From positions 1-64,000 of the forward strand of contig JBCCRM010000025.1 in NCBI GenBank assembly GCA_039513195.1: DNA of 64,000 bases. Direction: 5' to 3'. This document shows, piece by piece, positions 34,234 through 42,520 of the stretch (within the stretch, counting starts at the first letter, position 1; each line of letters begins with the position of its first letter). The notes beneath the pieces were generated by a model. It ran no database searches and had not been told where the DNA came from. It saw only the letters and a list, made by a program, of their open reading frames with translations. The translations under genes were made by a program, and so were the position numbers. This stretch comes from Thermohalobaculum sp039513195. Its GTDB lineage: Bacteria > Pseudomonadota > Alphaproteobacteria > Rhodobacterales > Rhodobacteraceae.

Positions 34234-35337
34234 ATGACCAAGACCGTATCGCCCGGCCGCAAGGCTCTCTCGACTGTTTCGCGCCGCAGCCTGCTCGGCA
34301 CCGGTGCTGCCCTGGCGGCGGGGGCCGCCTTGGGCGCGCCGGCGCTGGCCGGCAAACGGAGCATCAAGATCGGCTCTTACGGCGGCTATTTCGAGAACAG
34401 CTTCAAGGAGCATGTCTATCCGGAATTCGCTGCCGCCACCGGCATCGAGATCGAGAGTGTGACGCAGCCGAACTCCACCGACTGGCTGGTGACCATGCAG
34501 CAGGCGGCACAGTCCGGCACTGTGCCCGCGGACCTGTCACTCTATGGCCGGGACACGATGATCAAGGCGAGCCGCATCGGCGGGCTGATCGCGCCGGTGG
34601 ATCTGAGCATGGTGCCGACGGCCTCGAACCTCGACGGGTATTTCCTGTTCGAGGATGGGACCGGTACCCTGGGCGTCGGAGCTATGTCTTGGTTCTCCTC
34701 GATGGTGGTGAACCCCAATGCGGTGGAGACGCCCGCGAGCTGGGCGGATTTCTGGGATTCGAGCAAGTTCGAGTCGTCGCTCGGTTTCTCGAAAAACTTC
34801 AATGCCAACTTCCTCGATATCGTCGCGGCGACCTTCTTCGACGGGTCCTCGACGCTCGACAGCAATGACGGGATCGTGGCCTGTGTCGAGAAGGTGAATG
34901 CGCTGAAGCCGAACGTCGCGCTGTGGTGGTCGGCTGAGAGCCAGATGGAACAGGCGATGAAGAACGAGGACGTGGTCGGCGGGATGTACTACCACGACGT
35001 CGCTTCGATCATGGCGTCGGAGGGCTTCCCCATCGCCTCTGTCTTCCCGAAAGAGGGCAACCCGCAGGGCTATGGCTCCTGGTGTCTGTCGACGATTTCG
35101 GAGAAGACGGCGGAGGCGATGGAGTTCATGACCTTCTCCTCCGAGGCGTCGACCCAGGCGCTGATGTCGCGCAAGATCGGCACCGCGCCGCTGGTCGATA
35201 GGTCGATCACCGATCTAACCGAGGAGGAGTTCGCCGGCGTCTCCGGTACTCCGGCGATCCGGCCGAATTACGAGGCGTATTTGGACAACGAGACCTTCAT
35301 CAAAGACACCTGGGAGAAAATGCTGGCGACGTCCTGA
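34234..35337 (+). CDS. ABC transporter substrate-binding protein (PotD-like)
   Basis: About 367 residues with a Tat-type signal (SRRSLLGTGAALAAGAALGA, cleavage near ALAG) and the spermidine/putrescine-binding fold: IKIGSYGGYFENSFKEHVYP, then DLSLYGRDTM, SWFSSMVVNP and a C-terminal ETFIKDTWEKML. First gene of a five-gene sigma-54 operon. The ligand is a cationic or amide nitrogen compound by class; residues alone do not identify it. Shine-Dalgarno GAGGAT is 6 bases before the ATG. Confidence 0.88.
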   Translation: MTKTVSPGRKALSTVSRRSLLGTGAALAAGAALGAPALAGKRSIKIGSYGGYFENSFKEHVYPEFAAATGIEIESVTQPNSTDWLVTMQQAAQSGTVPADLSLYGRDTMIKASRIGGLIAPVDLSMVPTASNLDGYFLFEDGTGTLGVGAMSWFSSMVVNPNAVETPASWADFWDSSKFESSLGFSKNFNANFLDIVAATFFDGSSTLDSNDGIVACVEKVNALKPNVALWWSAESQMEQAMKNEDVVGGMYYHDVASIMASEGFPIASVFPKEGNPQGYGSWCLSTISEKTAEAMEFMTFSSEASTQALMSRKIGTAPLVDRSITDLTEEEFAGVSGTPAIRPNYEAYLDNETFIKDTWEKMLATS

Positions 35338-35347
35338 GGCGGGCCTC

Positions 35348-36412
35348 ATGGCGGATCTGCGCCTGAACGGTGTGGGCAAGACCTTTGCTGGCGGGGTGGT
35401 GGCGGTCGAGGAGGTGTCCCTCGACTTCCCCGCCGGCAAACTGACGGCGCTGCTCGGCCCGTCGGGCTGCGGCAAGACCACGCTGTTGCGCATGATCGCG
35501 GGGCTGGAGGCGCCGAGCCGGGGGCGGATCACGCTGGGCGCGGCGGATATCACCGAACGACCCGCCCATGCCCGCGGCTTCGGCATGGTATTCCAGTCTT
35601 TCGCGCTGTTCCCGCATCTGAGCGTGGCAGAGAACATCGCTTACTCGCTGGCAATCGCTGGGGTCGGGCGGCCGGAACGGCGCGCCAAGGCCGAGGCGCT
35701 TTTGGAGCTGGTGCAACTGCCCAGCATGGGAGATCGCCGTATTGGCGCCCTGTCCGGCGGGCAGCGGCAGCGGGTGGCGATTGCCCGCGCGCTGGCGCAG
35801 GAGCCGTCGGTCTTCCTCTTGGACGAGCCGATGTCGGCCCTGGACGCCAAGTTGCGGGAGGAGATGCAGGTGGAGCTTCGGCTTTTGCAGCAGAAGCTCG
35901 GCATCACCACGATCGTCGTCACCCATGACCAGCGGGAGGCGATGACCATGGCCGACCGTATCGTCGTGATGTCGGAGGGGCGGGTCGAGCAGGCCGGTCC
36001 GCCGACCGAGATCTATGCGCGCCCCGCGACCGAGTTCGTGGCGTCCTTTATCGGGAAGGCCAATTTCCTGAAAGGCACGGTGCGCGACGGGATGGTCGAT
36101 CTGGGTTGCGCAGCGCTGGCCATCGAGCCGCCGGCGCCCTTTGTCGATGGCGCCGAGGTGACCATCGCCTGTCGGCCCGAGGCGACGCGCCTGGTGGCGG
36201 AGGCGGGGGCGAACCAGATCCCCGGCACGGTGACCTTTGTGCGGGATGTCGGCCCGACACGGGAGATTTTCGTGGACGCCGCCGGCACCCGCCTGACCTG
36301 CGTGATGGCGAGCACTGAGGAGAGCCGCATCACCGCCGGCGATGCGGTGCGGGTGGCCATGCCGCCCGACGCGATCCGCGCCTATCCCCGCATTCCGAGG
36401 CCGCTCGGGTGA
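35348..36412 (+). CDS. ABC transporter ATP-binding protein (PotA-like)
   Basis: 354 residues: Walker A GPSGCGKTT, Q-loop MVFQSFALFPHLSV, signature LSGGQRQRVAIARAL, Walker B VFLLDEPMSALD, H-loop VTHDQREAMTM, then a C-terminal TOBE region (about 275-350). This is the CUT1/PotA class that energises polyamine-type importers. It lies 10 bases after the binding-protein gene, and its TGA overlaps the next GTG. Confidence 0.92.
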   Translation: MADLRLNGVGKTFAGGVVAVEEVSLDFPAGKLTALLGPSGCGKTTLLRMIAGLEAPSRGRITLGAADITERPAHARGFGMVFQSFALFPHLSVAENIAYSLAIAGVGRPERRAKAEALLELVQLPSMGDRRIGALSGGQRQRVAIARALAQEPSVFLLDEPMSALDAKLREEMQVELRLLQQKLGITTIVVTHDQREAMTMADRIVVMSEGRVEQAGPPTEIYARPATEFVASFIGKANFLKGTVRDGMVDLGCAALAIEPPAPFVDGAEVTIACRPEATRLVAEAGANQIPGTVTFVRDVGPTREIFVDAAGTRLTCVMASTEESRITAGDAVRVAMPPDAIRAYPRIPRPLG

Positions 36413-37389
36413 GGGATCAGGCCGCCCCTGCCATCGAGGCGCCCGCAGCCCCGGCCCTGCCCAGGGTCGATGCCGGGCGGCTCTGGCGCGGGGCGCTCTG
36501 GGCCCTGATCGGGTTGGTCGGCGTGGTCCCCTTCATCCTGGTCATCGCCATCAGCTTTGGCGAGAAGATCGAGGGCGCTGCCTGGGTCTGGGGCTTCGAC
36601 ACCGCGAATTACAGCCGGTTCTTCGTGGGCATCGGCTGGCCGGACGAGATCTCGTTCCTGTTCAGCCAAAAGCTGTTCTTCTCTCTCTACTACGCTGCCA
36701 TCGCCGCGGTGCTGGCGGTGATCCTGGCTTTCCCCTTCACCTATCTGATGACCCGGCAGAAACGGCGGACGCAGGCGGTTTGGCTGGTGTTCCTGCTTGC
36801 CTCTCTGTCACTGTCCGAGGTGTTCGTGGTGATGGGCTGGGATGTGCTGCTGTCGAACCGGTCCGGCCTGCCAATGGTGTTCCGCGAGACCGGTATCACC
36901 GCCTGGCTGAAGGAGGCGGGCTATTTCGACACGCTGCGGGAATGGGGGCTGGCCAATCCGCGGGATGTGAAGTTCAAGACCAGCGCCTTCGCGACCATTC
37001 TAACGCTGACCTATCTGGTTTGGCCCTATGCGGTGATCCTTCTCTATCCTGCGCTGAGCCGGCTGGACACTGCGATGTTGGAGGCGGCGCGCACCATGGG
37101 TGCCCGGCCGCTGGTGGTGGTCCGCACGGTGGTTTTGCCGGCGATGCGGATCCCGCTGATCGGGGCGACGCTGTTGCTGTTCGTGTTCCTCCTCGGCGCC
37201 TATGTGACCATCACGGTCTTTGCCGCCCCCGCGCAGCACACGCTGACCCTGTCGATCTATGACGCGATCCGGGGGCAGACGCTGAATGCGCCCTTTGGCG
37301 CGGCGCAGGCGGTGGTGCTGCTGGGGACTGCGGGGCTGCTGCTGGGGGCGAGTGCGCTGCTGGCCAGATGGGCGGAGCGGCGGGCATGA
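36409..37389 (+). CDS. ABC transporter permease (PotB-like)
   Basis: 326 residues with about six transmembrane helices after a Pro/Ala-rich cytoplasmic N-terminus. The EAA coupling loop is DTAMLEAARTMGARPLVVVR, preceded by LTYLVWPYAVILLYPALSRL. The GTG start overlaps the ATPase stop (GTGA). It pairs with the following permease to form the channel. Confidence 0.9.
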   Translation: MRDQAAPAIEAPAAPALPRVDAGRLWRGALWALIGLVGVVPFILVIAISFGEKIEGAAWVWGFDTANYSRFFVGIGWPDEISFLFSQKLFFSLYYAAIAAVLAVILAFPFTYLMTRQKRRTQAVWLVFLLASLSLSEVFVVMGWDVLLSNRSGLPMVFRETGITAWLKEAGYFDTLREWGLANPRDVKFKTSAFATILTLTYLVWPYAVILLYPALSRLDTAMLEAARTMGARPLVVVRTVVLPAMRIPLIGATLLLFVFLLGAYVTITVFAAPAQHTLTLSIYDAIRGQTLNAPFGAAQAVVLLGTAGLLLGASALLARWAERRA

Positions 37390-38186
37390 GCGTCGCCGGG
37401 CGCCTCTATATGGGCTGGTGTGCGCTGTTCCTTGCCATGCCGATCCTGGTGGTCTGCGGCGCGGCCCTGAATGGCGGACGGACCATGCTATTCCCGCCGA
37501 AGGACCCGACCCTGCAGCGCTTCGTCGAGTTTTTCGTGACCGAGGAGGTGTGGGTCCGCAGCCTGCAGAACTCGATCATCGTGGCGCTTGGCAGTGCGGC
37601 GCTGGCCACCCTGATCGCCTGGCCGATTGCCTATGACCTCTGGCGGCGGGACACGCGGGCGTCGCGGATGCTGGCGAGCCTCGCATCGATGCCCTTCGTC
37701 TTGCCGCCCATCGTCTTCGGCGTCGGGCTGGGGTTTCTCTGGGCCTTCGGCGGGGTGCTCGGCAGTCTATGGATCGGGGTGCTGAGCCATGCGGCGCTGT
37801 TCACCGCGCTGCCGATCGTCACCATCTCCATCGGGCTGCAATCGATCGACAGAGCGCATCTGGATGCTGCTGCCACGATGGGCGCGACCGAGGCTGTGAC
37901 CTTTCGCACGGTGATCCTTCCCCAGACGATCCCCTACACGCTGTCGGGCTTCTTCTTCGCCCTGGTGCTGAGCTTTAACGAGTTCATCGTGATGTTCTTC
38001 GTTTCATCGTCGGCCTATGCGACGGTGACGCTGCAGATCTTCAACTCGCTGCGGAACGGGTTCACGCCGACCATGGCGGTGGGGGCGATCACCTTTATCC
38101 TGGTCTCGATCCTGGCCTTCGCCGCGATTGCCCGCTTTGGCGATCTGCCGCGGTTGATGGGCGCCGATCAGAGCCGAAACGACTGA
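37386..38186 (+). CDS. ABC transporter permease (PotC-like)
   Basis: 266 residues, six predicted transmembrane helices, EAA loop DRAHLDAAATMGATEAVTFR, then ALVLSFNEFIVMFFVSSS, a PotC hallmark. The ATG overlaps the stop of the first permease (ATGA). It completes the importer. Confidence 0.9.
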   Translation: MSVAGRLYMGWCALFLAMPILVVCGAALNGGRTMLFPPKDPTLQRFVEFFVTEEVWVRSLQNSIIVALGSAALATLIAWPIAYDLWRRDTRASRMLASLASMPFVLPPIVFGVGLGFLWAFGGVLGSLWIGVLSHAALFTALPIVTISIGLQSIDRAHLDAAATMGATEAVTFRTVILPQTIPYTLSGFFFALVLSFNEFIVMFFVSSSAYATVTLQIFNSLRNGFTPTMAVGAITFILVSILAFAAIARFGDLPRLMGADQSRND

Positions 38187-38200
38187 AGCGGAGGGAAAGC

Positions 38201-38815
38201 ATGGCGGAGCAGCCGATCCTGGTGGGGCGTCCGGCCCTTATCGTGGTGGACATCCAGAAGGGCGCGTTCCTGGAAGGCGATGGCGGTATCCCGCATATGC
38301 CTGGCTATCGCGAGGCGATGCTGCGGGCGCGCCGGCTGATCGATGCGGCCCGGGCCAATGGCGTGCCGGTCGTGTTCATTCAGGAAGTGCACCGCCCGGA
38401 TGGTGTGGATTTCGGCCGGGAGCTGGACGGGTCGGAGACCGAGCATTGCGTCGAGGGGCGCCCCGGTACCCCCATCGCGGCGGAGGAGATGGATTTCAGG
38501 CCCGGCGACTACCACGTGCCGAAACGGCGTTACTCGGCCTTTTATGGTACCGATCTTGAAATCCTGCTGAAGGGGCTGAAGGCCGACACGCTGGTGCTTG
38601 TCGGCGGGCTCACGGATGTCTGCGTGCACTACACCTTCGCCGATGCGCATCAGGGCGATTACTACACCCGCTTGGTGACGGATTGCGTGGGCGGATCCTC
38701 GGTCGCGGCGCATGAGGCGTCCTTGCGCGCGATGGAGTATCTGCAGACCGGTGCCTGTCGGAGCGCCGATGAGATCATTGCCGCCTTTGCGGCGCATCGG
38801 GCGGAAGCTGCCTAA
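38201..38815 (+). CDS. Cysteine hydrolase (isochorismatase superfamily)
   Basis: 204 residues with the catalytic triad pattern of the family: Asp in ALIVVDIQKGAFLEGDG, Lys in YHVPKRRYSAFYGTDL, and the nucleophile Cys in LVGGLTDVCVHYTFADA. Members hydrolyse C-N bonds in N-carbamoylsarcosine, biuret, nicotinamide and ureidoacrylate. As the last gene of a sigma-54 transporter operon, it probably acts on the imported amide or its breakdown product. Substrate unknown. Confidence 0.88.
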   Translation: MAEQPILVGRPALIVVDIQKGAFLEGDGGIPHMPGYREAMLRARRLIDAARANGVPVVFIQEVHRPDGVDFGRELDGSETEHCVEGRPGTPIAAEEMDFRPGDYHVPKRRYSAFYGTDLEILLKGLKADTLVLVGGLTDVCVHYTFADAHQGDYYTRLVTDCVGGSSVAAHEASLRAMEYLQTGACRSADEIIAAFAAHRAEAA

Positions 38816-39164
38816 GGCAGATCGTGGTTGCTTCTGGCCGGGTTGAACCAGACCCGCCCTCGTCAGGAGCCGGTTGTGTGGATCTCGGGTCGGTAGCCAT
38901 CTCTGAGGTGACGGGCGACAGGTCTTTGTCCGGTGCATCAGCACCGGATCGCACCCGCCCGCCCCACGGCGGGTACGACCTCGTCGCGACCCGCCCGGTC
39001 GAGCGCGATCCTGTGACCGTTATCGTAGCTCGAGCGCCGGACCTCCGATGCAGGGGTCGTCTCTCCGAGTTCCAGCGCCGCCGAGGTGTGGAGCGTTGGC
39101 GTGCGAAGTCGTCCCATTTCGACCGACAGCCGATGCGCCCCGGACCCTCCGTGCGGGCTGTCTC
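38816..39164. other. Non-coding gap holding repeat element B
   Basis: No gene is supported. The stretch at 38929-39012 is copy 1 of a dispersed palindromic repeat; the rest is GC-rich and unremarkable. It lies between convergent genes, so terminators are expected here. Confidence 0.45.
38929..39012. repeat. Dispersed palindromic element B, copy 1
   Basis: An 84-bp unit beginning with the perfect hairpin TCCGGTGC-atca-GCACCGGA, then CCCGCCCGCCCCACGGCGGG, a GC-rich palindromic stretch, and ending GCGATCCT. A diverged copy is at 42375-42457. Confidence 0.7.
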
Positions 39165-39953
39165 TCAGGCCGCGCCCCAGCGGGTAAGATACTCGGCGAT
39201 GATGGCCTGCATCCGATCGGGCCCGAAACTGGGGTCGTGGCCGCCGTGGACAACGCGGACGGGCAGGGCGCGGAGGATCTTCAGCGTCTCAACATAGTCG
39301 GGCACGCTGCACCCCTCGCCCTGATAGATCAGCGGGCCGTCATAGATGGCATCCCCCGCAAAGAGCTCCCCCACCGCGGCGTCCCAAAGACCGATCTGCC
39401 CCGGCGAGTGGCCGGGCAGGTGCAGCACCTCGAACGCCCGGTCGCCCAGCTCCACACGGTCGCCATGGGAGAGGAGACCTGTGGCGGGAGCGCCCACCAG
39501 CCCATAATCAGCCGGGTCGTAGTCCGGCTCGGGCAGCGCCGAGATCATCACCGGGTCCAGCGGCGGGTAGCCGGCATCCAGGAACATCTGCCGTGCGGAC
39601 TCTGACACCTCCTCCGCGAGCAGGGTGTTCATGCCGGAAGGTGCGGCCAGCTCCTCCGCCTCGACCGGGTGGACCAGCCGTTCCGCGAATTCATGGGCGC
39701 CGCCCATATGGTCTATATGAGTGTGGGTCAGCACGCAGGTCAGCGGCTTCGATGGGTCGCTGCGCAGCCCCTCGACAAAAGGCTTCAGCGGCGCAATTCC
39801 CATCCCGGCATCGATCACGATGTCCCGCTCCGCCCCCTCCACCAGGAACATGTTGGCCTGTAGCAGGAGGTGCACATGCGGCTCCCGGATCAGGGTCACG
39901 CTGGGGGAGAGGCGTTCGGCCTCGAACCACGGATCGGCGACGGGCATGGACAT
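39165..39953 (-). CDS. MBL-fold metallo-hydrolase
   Basis: 262 residues of the metallo-beta-lactamase superfamily: the metal motif THTHIDHMGG (HxHxDH), later His in LHLPGHSPGQIGL, Asp in LFAGDAIYDG and a final His in VVHGGHDPSFG. The di-metal site is complete, so it is an active hydrolase, probably of the glyoxalase II/lactonase type. Its position upstream of, and divergent from, the guanidine operon could be coincidental. Confidence 0.85.
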   Translation of the reverse strand: MSMPVADPWFEAERLSPSVTLIREPHVHLLLQANMFLVEGAERDIVIDAGMGIAPLKPFVEGLRSDPSKPLTCVLTHTHIDHMGGAHEFAERLVHPVEAEELAAPSGMNTLLAEEVSESARQMFLDAGYPPLDPVMISALPEPDYDPADYGLVGAPATGLLSHGDRVELGDRAFEVLHLPGHSPGQIGLWDAAVGELFAGDAIYDGPLIYQGEGCSVPDYVETLKILRALPVRVVHGGHDPSFGPDRMQAIIAEYLTRWGAA

Positions 39954-40134
39954 ACAAAGCTCCTTTTGCCGGCAAGCCTAGCTGAACGGGCCGGTCTTGC
40001 CATCGCGCGATCGCCGAATCCACTGCCCGCCAGGCGAGCGGTTCGCGGCCACCTGCCCGCGATTTGTGCAGAAACCGGGCGGTGCCCCTGCCGCCCAGGC
40101 CATGAGGCAAGGGGCTTAGCCTTCGCCTGCTCTT

Positions 40135-40150
40135 TGGCACAGCGTTTGCT
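40135..40150 (+). promoter_or_regulatory. Sigma-54 promoter of the guanidine operon
   Basis: TGGCACA-GCGT-TTGCT agrees with the sigma-54 consensus at all but one position, with GG-N10-GC spacing. The predicted transcription start is near 40161, within a few bases of the 5' end of the guanidine-I riboswitch. That coincidence strongly supports both assignments and makes the operon dependent on nitrogen limitation. Confidence 0.82.
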
Positions 40151-40162
40151 TAATCCCTTCTG

Positions 40163-40272
40163 CAGGGTGCCTAGGGTTCCGGCCGCAGTTTGCGGCGCAT
40201 GGTCCGAGAGACACCACCCGCCGGGCAAATTCCCGGCCGGGCACACGGCGGGCCAAAATCCCGGGAGAGCAC
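40163..40272 (+). ncRNA. Guanidine-I (ykkC) riboswitch
   Basis: The conserved ykkC blocks occur in order: CTAGGGTTCCGG (40171-40182), GGTCCGAGAG (40201-40210) and ACACGGCGGG/CCAAAATCCCGGGAGA (40243-40268). P1 can form between GGGTG (40165-40169) and CACCC (40215-40219); the P2 and P3 stems are GC-rich and complete. Downstream, CTCCCGTC (40296-40303) can pair with GACAGGGAG (40335-40343) and so hide the ribosome-binding site of the first gene, suggesting translational control relieved by guanidine. By family knowledge this RNA binds guanidinium. Confidence 0.93.
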
Positions 40273-40350
40273 TGCGCCGGTCCGACCGCGCCCTCCTCCC
40301 GTCCAGCGCCGTCCGGCCATCGAGACAGGGCGGGGACAGGGAGCGTGGTC

Positions 40351-41412
40351 TTGACACGATTTGCACGGAACATCGCGGGCCTGATGGCCGTTCTGCTGAC
40401 CGCGGCGCCGGTTGCGGCCCAGGCCGCCGAGAAGACGGAGTTCAAACTCGCCTGGTCGATCTATGTGGGCTGGATGCCTTGGGGCTATCTGGAAGACAGC
40501 GGCATCATGGACAAATGGGCCGAGAAGTACGGCATCGATGTCGAGATCGTGCAGATCAACGATTATGTCGAGTCGATTAACCAATATACCGCCGGGCAGT
40601 TCGACGGCGTTTCGGCGACCAATATGGACACGCTCTCGATCCCTTCGGGCGGTGGGGTAGACACCACCGCGCTGATCGTCGGCGACTTTTCCAACGGCAA
40701 CGACGCGGTAATTGTAAAGGGCGATGGCGGGCTCGAAAGCTTGAAGGGCAAGCCGGTGAATCTGGTTGAGCTGTCGGTCTCGCATTATTTGCTGGCCCGC
40801 GCGCTCGACAGCGTCGGCCTGGCCGAGCGAGATTTGGCCGCCGTCGTGAACACCTCGGACGCCGATATGATCGCGGCCTTTGCCACCCAGGATGTCGAAG
40901 CGGTGGTCACCTGGAACCCGCTGGTGTCGACGATCCTTGAGGATCCGGGCAGCAGCAAGATCTTCGACAGCGCCGATATCCCCGGTGAGATCATCGACCT
41001 GATGGTGGTGAACACCGAGACGCTGGCCGCCAATCCGGATTTCGGCAAGGCGCTGGTCGGTGCCTGGTACGAGGTCATGGGCCTGATGGCTGCGGGCGAC
41101 GAGGCCGCGCTGACCGCGATGGCCGAGGCCTCCGGGACCGATCTCGCGGGCTATAAGGCGCAGCTTGCCACCACCAAGATGTTCTACGAGCCGGCCGAGG
41201 CGGTCGCATTTACCGAAAGCGCCGAGCTGCCAGCGACGATGGTGAGTGTCGCGGAGTTCCTGTTCGACAAGGGCATCCTGGGCGAGGGCGCGCCGTCGGC
41301 CGATTTCGTGGGCGTGGCCTATCCCGACGGGTCGACCACCGGCGATCCGAACAATGTGAAGTTCCGCTTCGACACGACCTTTATGCAGATGGCGGCGGAC
41401 GGCGCGTTGTAG
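40351..41412 (+). CDS. ABC transporter substrate-binding protein, probable guanidine binder
   Basis: About 353 residues, a signal peptide (cleavage near AAQA) and the NrtA/TauA-like fold: FKLAWSIYVGWMPWGYLEDS, then EIVQINDYVESINQYTAGQF and DGVSATNMDTL. It belongs to the binding proteins long called urea-carboxylase-associated. TTG 40351 is placed 7 bases after the AGGGAG site; GTG 40345 is only 1 base from it and is the alternative. It is directly behind a guanidine-I riboswitch, so guanidine is the likely ligand. Confidence 0.88.
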   Translation: MTRFARNIAGLMAVLLTAAPVAAQAAEKTEFKLAWSIYVGWMPWGYLEDSGIMDKWAEKYGIDVEIVQINDYVESINQYTAGQFDGVSATNMDTLSIPSGGGVDTTALIVGDFSNGNDAVIVKGDGGLESLKGKPVNLVELSVSHYLLARALDSVGLAERDLAAVVNTSDADMIAAFATQDVEAVVTWNPLVSTILEDPGSSKIFDSADIPGEIIDLMVVNTETLAANPDFGKALVGAWYEVMGLMAAGDEAALTAMAEASGTDLAGYKAQLATTKMFYEPAEAVAFTESAELPATMVSVAEFLFDKGILGEGAPSADFVGVAYPDGSTTGDPNNVKFRFDTTFMQMAADGAL

Positions 41413-41430
41413 GCGGCGCCCGGCGGGCCG

Positions 41431-42243
41431 GTGCGGCTGATCAATCGCAAACCTGGGCGCGTCTTCGGCGCGCTCCTGATGCTGCTGCCGTTTTTGGCGG
41501 TGCTGTTGGCCTATTCGCTAGGGTCGGAGGCGCGGCGGGCGGTGAACCCGGCCGACAAGCTGTTGCCGGCCCCGGCGGCGATCGTCGAGACCGCCGAACG
41601 TCTGGCGACGGAGCCCGACCGCCGCTCCGGCCGCGTGCTGCTTTGGGTCGACACCTGGGCGTCGCTGCGGCGGTTGGGGCAGGGGGTCGGGCTGGCTGCG
41701 GGCCTCGGTCTGGTCTTCGGGCTCGCCATCGGGCTGTTGCCGGTGGCCCGGGCGGCGTTGGCGAGCTTCGTCTCTGCCTTGTCGCTGGTGCCGCCGCTGG
41801 CGGTGCTGCCGATCTTGTTCATCGTCTTCGGCCTCGGCGAGCTTTCGAAGGTCGTGTTGATCGCCGTGGGGATCACGCCGTTCTTGATCCGCGATTTGGC
41901 GCAGCGCGTGATCGAAATCCCCGGCGAGCAGTTGGTGAAGGCGCAGACCCTGGGGGCGTCTTCGCTGGTTATCGCGCTGCGAGTGGCGCTGCCCCAAATC
42001 ATGCCGCGGCTGCTGCAATCGGTTCGACTGGCGCTGGGCCCTGCCTGGCTGTTCTTGATCGCGGCGGAGGCGATCGCGTCCACTGACGGCCTCGGCTATC
42101 GGATCTTCCTGGTTCGCCGGTTCCTCGCGATGGATGTGATCCTGGTCTATGTCGCCTGGATCACGCTGCTCGCATTTCTGATCGACTGGGCGCTGAGGGC
42201 AGCGTCGCAGCGGCTCTATCCGTGGGCGGGGCCGGTGTCATGA
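41431..42243 (+). CDS. ABC transporter permease (nitrate/taurine type), probable guanidine importer
   Basis: 270 residues, about six transmembrane helices. It carries LRRLGQGVGLAAGLGLVFGL, VPPLAVLPILFIVFGLGELS and the coupling loop VKAQTLGASSLVIALRVALP, ending LGYRIFLVRRFLAMDVILVY. GTG start at 41431 after an 18-base gap. Pairs as a homodimer with the ATPase encoded at 42521. Confidence 0.9.
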   Translation: MRLINRKPGRVFGALLMLLPFLAVLLAYSLGSEARRAVNPADKLLPAPAAIVETAERLATEPDRRSGRVLLWVDTWASLRRLGQGVGLAAGLGLVFGLAIGLLPVARAALASFVSALSLVPPLAVLPILFIVFGLGELSKVVLIAVGITPFLIRDLAQRVIEIPGEQLVKAQTLGASSLVIALRVALPQIMPRLLQSVRLALGPAWLFLIAAEAIASTDGLGYRIFLVRRFLAMDVILVYVAWITLLAFLIDWALRAASQRLYPWAGPVS

Positions 42244-42374
42244 GAGATGCCCGCTTGTCCATGTGTTTGTTTGCTGCTTGCTGCATGCACCGCTCTGCGG
42301 ACCGAGCGCAGGCTGCGACCGCCCGGGTCGGCGCAGCCCGGCTGACGCAGGGCGAGAACGCGTGGACCCTCTCC

Positions 42375-42457
42375 TCCGGGGCATCAGTACCGGATCGCCC
42401 CCGCCCGCCCCACGGGGGGTGCGACTTTGTCGCCCCCACCCGGGCGGCTGCGATCCT
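42375..42457. repeat. Dispersed palindromic element B, copy 2
   Basis: An 83-bp relative of the unit at 38929-39012: TCCGGGGCATCAGTACCGGA, then CCCGCCCGCCCCACGGGGGG, ending TGCGATCCT. It is inserted in the 277-base gap between the permease and ATPase genes of the guanidine operon, separating genes that are otherwise close. Confidence 0.7.
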
Positions 42458-42520
42458 CGGTGCTCGGAACCTCCGCCCGAACGGATGTCACCCGCGCGGG
42501 CGCTTTTCGGAGCTCGCGGC

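Noticed and set aside
40151..40163. A sigma-70 promoter for the guanidine operon between the sigma-54 site and the riboswitch.
   Set aside because: No -35/-10 pair with acceptable spacing could be found there.
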